This document shows, piece after piece, positions 63,822 through 64,000 of a stretch of DNA of 64,000 nt. Location of the stretch: contig NZ_CP065138.1 of NCBI RefSeq assembly GCF_015693305.1, forward strand, positions 372,001 to 436,000, read 5' to 3'. The translations under genes and the position numbers were made by a program. The DNA comes from Sphingobium sp. Cam5-1 (GTDB taxonomy: Bacteria; Pseudomonadota; Alphaproteobacteria; Sphingomonadales; Sphingomonadaceae). Numbering within the stretch: position 1 is the stretch's first letter; the number at the start of each line of letters is the position of its first letter. Below the pieces are notes generated by a model. The model made no database searches. It had not been told where the DNA came from and saw nothing but the letters and a program-made list of their open reading frames with translations.

Positions 63822-64000
63822 TCAAGTAGACCCGTCAGGGGCTATTTCGTCGGAGACTGCAAGCTGAAGCCGGAAGCGCAATCCTTCCGGGCGAAAATCG
63901 AACTCGGCCCCGCTACCTTCGCCCCGAAGAGCGCGCTCAATCATTCTCGAGCCGAACCCCTTTCGCGTCGGCTGCGTTGCCTCCGGACCGCCGCGTTCGA
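63822..64000 (-). CDS. Histidine kinase, HWE/HisKA_2 type, 3' end only
   Basis: 59 whole codons, continuing past the window edge. The frame gives RGGPEATQPTRKGFGSRMIE then RALRGEGSGAEFDFRPEGLR and FRLQLAVSD before TGA at 63822-63824. GFGSRMIERALRGE and the EFDFRPEGLRFRL end are typical of HWE-family kinases common in alphaproteobacteria. Sensory and H-box parts lie outside. Confidence 0.75.
   Translation of the reverse strand, partial: ERGGPEATQPTRKGFGSRMIERALRGEGSGAEFDFRPEGLRFRLQLAVSDEIAPDGST

Overview
The window looks like chromosomal DNA of a sphingomonad-type alphaproteobacterium (Sphingobium/Novosphingobium-like). This is inferred from the moderately high GC content, the gene families (NodT-type efflux porin, HWE-type kinase end, FixL/FixJ pair, bacterial alternative oxidase, autotransporter beside a LuxR regulator) and short overlapping genes. 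No rRNA, tRNA or CRISPR array was recognised.

Region by region. 0-6 kb: the 3' end of a NodT/TolC outer-membrane efflux gene, a broken DUF1971 gene with a second copy of its tail, then a minus-strand run (uracil-DNA glycosylase, DUF488, DUF4142, cupredoxin, ECF sigma). 6-9 kb: sensor kinase and a retropepsin/PDZ protein among AT-rich spacers. 9-14.4 kb: peroxiredoxin-carbonic anhydrase operon and two near-duplicate LysR regulators. 14.6-15.8 kb: a 1229-bp IS3-family element. 15.8-22 kb: a minus-strand sulfur operon (cysJ, cysI, a cystathionine gamma-synthase-like enzyme, a thioredoxin-fold protein and small genes). 22-26.5 kb: universal stress protein, ClC chloride transporter, MarR regulator with two matching operator-like palindromes, and two small genes. 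26.6-34.2 kb: an IpdAB-like CoA-transferase, an MreB-like protein, Rnk, a HemD-like protein and a set of small proteins, several of unknown function. 34.2-38.3 kb: an oxygen/NO module, with a heme-PAS FixL-like kinase and FixJ regulator divergent from alternative oxidase, a single receiver, a truncated hemoglobin and a DUF1971 protein.

38.7-53.3 kb is a defence island. It starts with a Mokosh type I-like pair: a degenerate kinase fused to an SF1 helicase, then a two-HKD phospholipase-D nuclease. Next comes a three-gene same-strand cassette that I cannot match to a named system: a DEAH helicase with a possible C-terminal nuclease, a KAP-family P-loop NTPase, and a DUF4209 protein carrying a HEPN-type R-x4-H motif. 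Two small genes (one HNH-like) and a tyrosine-recombinase gene follow. The recombinase gene is cut by a second, inverted copy of the same IS3 element, which also cuts a Na+/H+ antiporter gene on its other side. Beyond it lie a Tat-signal SDR oxidoreductase, a 1600-residue autotransporter whose ribosome site lies in a hairpin, its divergent LuxR-type regulator, a GcvR-like ACT protein and the 3' end of a histidine kinase.

The most notable points are the helicase/KAP/HEPN cassette next to Mokosh, the FixLJ-alternative oxidase module, shared operator-like motifs (MarR sites; a motif before prx, cysJ and lysR), and IS-linked loss of sequence at the island edge.
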